DNA of 64,000 nt. It comes from an uncultured Pelagibacteraceae bacterium (GTDB lineage Bacteria; Pseudomonadota; Alphaproteobacteria; Pelagibacterales; Pelagibacteraceae). The DNA is taken from contig CACNSD010000001.1 in assembly GCA_902623075.1 (NCBI GenBank), positions 1-64,000 on the forward strand. The letters are read 5' to 3'. The position numbers and the translations under genes were made by a program. Every line of letters starts with the position of its first letter. Position 1 is the stretch's first letter. Below, piece after piece: positions 61,239 through 64,000 of the stretch. A model generated the notes under the pieces. That model ran no database searches. It was not told the origin of the DNA and saw nothing but the letters and a program-made list of their open reading frames with translations.

Positions 61239-62150
61239 ATGCTTTCGAACAAAGAAATTGTCTGTCCAAATAATTTATTAGACCTAGCTCATAAAAAAAA
61301 GGGAGTTAAAGTTGCGATTGTAAATGCAGGTAAACCCCTACCAATGTTGTCGGTCCAAGATGCAGTAAATGAAAACTTAATTGATCCAATATTTATAGGT
61401 CACGAAGTTGAAATACAAAAATGTGCAGAGGACATAAAATGGGATATCTCTAAATATGAAATTATTCATGAGCCTGTGGAAAATAATACTGCAAAAATAG
61501 CATCTAAATTAGCTAGCGATAATAAAGTGCAAATAATAGTTAAGGGTCATATCCATACCGATGTACTTATGAAAGAAGTTCTTAAACGTGAATATAATTT
61601 ATTAGGGAAAACTAGACTTAGTCATATTTGGCATATGACTATTGACAAAGAAGATAAGCCCTTGATTATAACCGATGGAGCTTTGAATGTTTTGCCGAAT
61701 GTAAAAACAAAAATGCATATACTAAAAAATGTTATTAATTTTTCTAATAGAATAGGTATATCAAGACCCAAGGTTTCTGTTTTATCGGCTACTGAAGAAG
61801 TTTTAGAGAGTGTCCCAAGCTCAATCGAAGCAGCAGAAATTACTAAATTAGCTAAAAATGAAAATTTAAATGCTGATGTTTTTGGTCCTTTGGCATTTGA
61901 TAATAGTATTTCAAAAAAATCAGCAAATATTAAAGGTATCAAAAATATAGTTGCAGGAGATGCAGATGTATTATTGGTACCAAATGTTGAAGCTGGAAAT
62001 GCTTTAGTAAAAATGCTTATTTATTTTTGTGGTGCATGTGCCGCAGGCGTAGTAATAGGGGGAAAAGTACCTGTTGTAATAACAAGTAGATCAGATGAAG
62101 CCCAAGCTAGGTTAGCTTCAATTGCAGCAGCTGTTGTGGCATTAGATTAA
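61239..62150 (+). CDS. pta: Phosphate acetyltransferase (PTA/PTB family)
   Basis: A 303-residue short-type phosphotransacetylase: VKVAIVNAGKPLPMLSVQDAV, IVKGHIHTDVLMKEVL, SHIWHM, DGALNVLPNVKTKMHIL, KVSVLSATEEV and VPNVEAGNALVKMLIYF, ending ARLASIAAAVVALD. Acetyl phosphate to acetyl-CoA is the role in sulfoacetaldehyde acetyltransferase (Xsc) pathways, where this short form commonly occurs; a phosphate butyryltransferase is possible. Upstream lies a 118-bp divergent region. No ackA or xsc is next to it in this window. Confidence 0.87.
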   Translation: MLSNKEIVCPNNLLDLAHKKKGVKVAIVNAGKPLPMLSVQDAVNENLIDPIFIGHEVEIQKCAEDIKWDISKYEIIHEPVENNTAKIASKLASDNKVQIIVKGHIHTDVLMKEVLKREYNLLGKTRLSHIWHMTIDKEDKPLIITDGALNVLPNVKTKMHILKNVINFSNRIGISRPKVSVLSATEEVLESVPSSIEAAEITKLAKNENLNADVFGPLAFDNSISKKSANIKGIKNIVAGDADVLLVPNVEAGNALVKMLIYFCGACAAGVVIGGKVPVVITSRSDEAQARLASIAAAVVALD

Positions 62151-62209
62151 ACTTATGTTGAATTAAATTTAATAATATCTTAAATAGGTTTTACTAATAA
62201 AGGGAAATC

Positions 62210-63496
62210 ATGACAATTACATACATAAAAAAAGCAGAAAAAACAGCATTTACCGGCGAAGATGAAACAAGGAATAAAGTTAATACAATATTAAAAGATT
62301 TAGAAAAAACAAGAGAAGACGGAATTAGAGAGGTTCTTAAGAAATTTGACAATTATGAAGGTGATATAATTGTAAGTAAAGACAAAATTGAACAGATTAC
62401 AAAAACATTAGATCAAAAGATTAAAGATGATATAAAATTTTCTTACGAGAGAGTTAGAAAATTTGCAGAACATCAATTAGAGAATTTAGGCAAAGACTCT
62501 GAAGTTGAACTTTCGCCTGGATTAATTGCTGGACAAAAATTAATTCCAGTAAATACTGCAGGGTGTTATGTGCCAGGTGGTCGTTATAACAACATTGCTT
62601 CTGCGATTATGAGTGTAACTACAGCAAAAGTTGCTGGAGTGAAAAATATAATAGTAACTAGTCCTCCAAAAGATGAGAACGGCGCAAATCCAATAATAAT
62701 TTATACAGCTAATTTATGTGGAGCGGATGTAATAATGAACATAGGTGGAATTGGTGCAATAGCTGCATTAGCTTATGGGTGTTTTGAAAATCCACCAGTA
62801 GATATGATTGTTGGACCTGGAAATAAGTTCGTTGCTGAATCGAAAAGAATACTCTATGGAAAAGTTGGAATAGACTTATTTGCTGGGCCAACAGAAATTG
62901 GGATTATAGCCGATAAAACTGCCGATAAAGAGATAATAGCGTATGATTTAGTAGGGCAAGCTGAACATGGTCCTGACTCTCCCGCGTGGCTTTATACAAC
63001 AGACAAAGAGCTTTGTGATTATGTTATGAAAAGAGTTCCAGAAATTATTAATGAATTGCCAGAACATAATAGAAATAACGCGGATTCTGCTTGGAAAGAT
63101 TACGGTGAAGTAATTTTATGCGACACAAAAGAAGAAATGATTAAAATAAGTGATGAGTATGCTCCCGAACATTTGGAAGTTCAAGCTGAAAATTTAGATT
63201 GGTATTTAAATACTTTAAAAAATTATGGATCACTTTTCTTAGGAGAAGAAACAACTGTTGCTTATGGAGATAAATGTTCTGGACCAAATCATATATTACC
63301 AACAAAAGGTGCTGGAAAATATACTGGTGGATTGTATGTTGGAAAATTTATTAAAACGGTTACATACCAGAAGATGAATGAGGAATCTAACAAAGAAGTT
63401 GGTGCTGCAGCAGCTAGAATATCTAGATACGAAGGTATGGAGGCTCATGCTAGAACCGGTGATGTAAGATTAAGAAAATACGGATTTTCTAACTAA
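62210..63496 (+). CDS. hpsN: HpsN-like sulfopropanediol dehydrogenase (histidinol dehydrogenase family)
   Basis: HisD-fold dehydrogenase of 428 residues. Zinc and catalytic residues are present: GQAEHG, APEHLE, YGDKCSGPNHILPT and EGMEAHARTGDVR. The YVPGGRYNNIASAIMSVTTAKVAG stretch (PGGRY at 122-126) matches the HpsN group, whereas biosynthetic HisD has PGGSAPL/PGGTAPL followed by STVLM. HpsN oxidises (R)-2,3-dihydroxypropane-1-sulfonate (DHPS) via the aldehyde to sulfolactate. The AAGGGAA Shine-Dalgarno supports the ATG. It lies 59 bp after pta and 19 bp before a rhodanese gene, with no his genes nearby. Confidence 0.82.
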   Translation: MTITYIKKAEKTAFTGEDETRNKVNTILKDLEKTREDGIREVLKKFDNYEGDIIVSKDKIEQITKTLDQKIKDDIKFSYERVRKFAEHQLENLGKDSEVELSPGLIAGQKLIPVNTAGCYVPGGRYNNIASAIMSVTTAKVAGVKNIIVTSPPKDENGANPIIIYTANLCGADVIMNIGGIGAIAALAYGCFENPPVDMIVGPGNKFVAESKRILYGKVGIDLFAGPTEIGIIADKTADKEIIAYDLVGQAEHGPDSPAWLYTTDKELCDYVMKRVPEIINELPEHNRNNADSAWKDYGEVILCDTKEEMIKISDEYAPEHLEVQAENLDWYLNTLKNYGSLFLGEETTVAYGDKCSGPNHILPTKGAGKYTGGLYVGKFIKTVTYQKMNEESNKEVGAAAARISRYEGMEAHARTGDVRLRKYGFSN

Positions 63497-63515
63497 TAAA
63501 ATTATAGGATAAAGG

Positions 63516-63881
63516 ATGAAAAAATTTGATGAATTAATGAGTGTAAGTAACGAAATTGAGAATATTTCTGCAGAACAAGCTAAAAAAAAATTAAACGACC
63601 CTAATGTTCAATTTATTGATGTAAGAGATAAAGAAAGCTTTTCAAAAGGAACTATAGGAAACGCTGTTCATATGGATAGAGGATTGCTTGAGTTTTATTT
63701 GGCTGATGGAAGTCCATTAGAAAATGACATTTTCAAAAAAAACCCTGATAAAGAGTATGTTGTATTCTGTGGTCTAGGTGGCCAAGGAACACTCGCAACA
63801 AAAACAATGAAAGACATGGGGGTGAAAAATGTTAAAAATATTACAGGTGGAATGTCGGAATGGGAAAAAATTAAAGACTAA
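63516..63881 (+). CDS. Rhodanese-like domain protein
   Basis: A single rhodanese domain of 121 residues: ISAEQAKKKLNDPNVQFIDVRDKESFSKGTIGNAVHM, then the active-site loop EYVVFCGLGGQGTLATKTMKDMG with the catalytic cysteine, and NITGGMSEWE. The loop CGLGGQG differs from the usual C-R-x-G-x-R, lacking both arginines, so thiosulfate may not be the substrate. An AAAGGA ribosome site precedes the ATG. It follows the HpsN-like gene closely and may act in sulfur handling or signalling. Confidence 0.88.
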   Translation: MKKFDELMSVSNEIENISAEQAKKKLNDPNVQFIDVRDKESFSKGTIGNAVHMDRGLLEFYLADGSPLENDIFKKNPDKEYVVFCGLGGQGTLATKTMKDMGVKNVKNITGGMSEWEKIKD

Positions 63882-63884
63882 TTT

Positions 63885-64000
63885 TTATTGATCTAGAATT
63901 TTTTCACCATCTTCTTTCTGAACTTTATTTTTTTTGCTATTAATAAGTTCTTTTCTTTTTCTTAGATTAATAATATCTGCAAAGGAATGATTAACATCTC
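63885..64000 (-). CDS. C-terminal end of an unidentified gene (partial)
   Basis: Minus-strand open frame from the right edge to a TAA at 63885-63887, giving 37 residues ending in VQKEDGEKILDQ after a basic stretch (NLRKRKELINSKKNK). Composition resembles the other genes here and it begins 3 bp after the rhodanese stop, a normal convergent gap. Too short to identify; its start lies outside the window. Confidence 0.45.
   Translation of the reverse strand, partial: DVNHSFADIINLRKRKELINSKKNKVQKEDGEKILDQ

Noticed and set aside
61622-61942. 106-residue open frame antisense to pta
   Set aside because: Fully inside a well-supported gene, no recognisable domain.
1-64000. CRISPR arrays, insertion sequences, prophage genes or toxin-antitoxin pairs
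   Set aside because: None seen: no regularly spaced repeats, no transposase, integrase or phage structural gene in any frame.

Overview
The window looks like a piece of the chromosome of a SAR11-type marine alphaproteobacterium (Pelagibacterales, 'Candidatus Pelagibacter' or a close relative). The basis is the very AT-rich sequence, the extreme packing (many TAATG or 4-bp overlaps, almost no gap above 200 bp), the absence of mobile elements, and the mix of lean core genes with marine osmolyte, sulfonate and methylated-amine metabolism. This assignment is inferred from gene content, not from a marker-gene tree.

Layout. 0-2.8 kb: purL-bolA-grxD (+). 2.8-12.7 kb: a long minus-strand run with a stand-alone GlmU acetyltransferase domain, glmS, class II DAHP synthase, nadE, cysS, cimA, a DUF1989 protein, trmJ and rpsD. 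12.7-17 kb: gph and the 2-methylcitrate cycle genes prpD-prpB-prpC (+). 17-21.3 kb: small enzymes and nrdAB (-), preceded by a tandem pair of NrdR-box-like sites 31 bp apart. 21.4-29.5 kb: a phosphohexomutase, a long charged coiled-coil protein, TauE/SafE, dusA, rpoZ, an MFS transporter, a beta-hydroxyacid dehydrogenase and an FMN-binding protein. 29.5-36.4 kb: a secreted metallopeptidase-like protein, gamma carbonic anhydrase, a redoxin, glycosyltransferases and membrane proteins.

36.4-44.1 kb holds a tightly packed minus-strand operon, mtnP-gfa-mtnA-class II aldolase-speD/speE fusion, followed by a polar amino-acid ABC transporter (binding protein and two permeases, no ATPase) and a PhyH dioxygenase. 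Adenine phosphoribosyltransferase lies divergently 41 bp away. The gene set fits spermidine synthesis coupled to methylthioadenosine (MTA) salvage by the aldolase-type 'DHAP shunt', with adenine recovered by Apt.

44.1-48.1 kb: an O-antigen polymerase/ligase-like protein, tRNA-Met(CAT), guaC and a phosphoribosyltransferase. 48.2-63.9 kb is an organosulfonate/osmolyte block: a dimethylglycine/sarcosine dehydrogenase-like flavoprotein, GDP-fucose synthase, alanine dehydrogenase and an omega-aminotransferase (-), facing tauA-tauB-tauC and a sulfolactate/malate-type dehydrogenase (+). Then come a duplicated-helix-turn-helix regulator, a BASS-family transporter, phosphate acetyltransferase, an HpsN-like (HisD-fold) dehydrogenase and a rhodanese. 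Together these suggest uptake of taurine and/or C3 sulfonates such as DHPS and their conversion towards sulfoacetaldehyde or sulfopyruvate and acetyl-CoA. The desulfonating enzyme (Xsc, SuyAB or ComDE) is not in the window.

No CRISPR array, insertion sequence, prophage or rRNA was seen. The most notable items are the spermidine/MTA operon with its fused SpeD-SpeE, the sulfonate block with its greatly enlarged TauC permease, RNA hairpins after the binding-protein genes of both ABC operons, the NrdR-box pair, an orphan plus-strand terminator that may mark a small RNA, and a pair of paralogous tiny membrane proteins.
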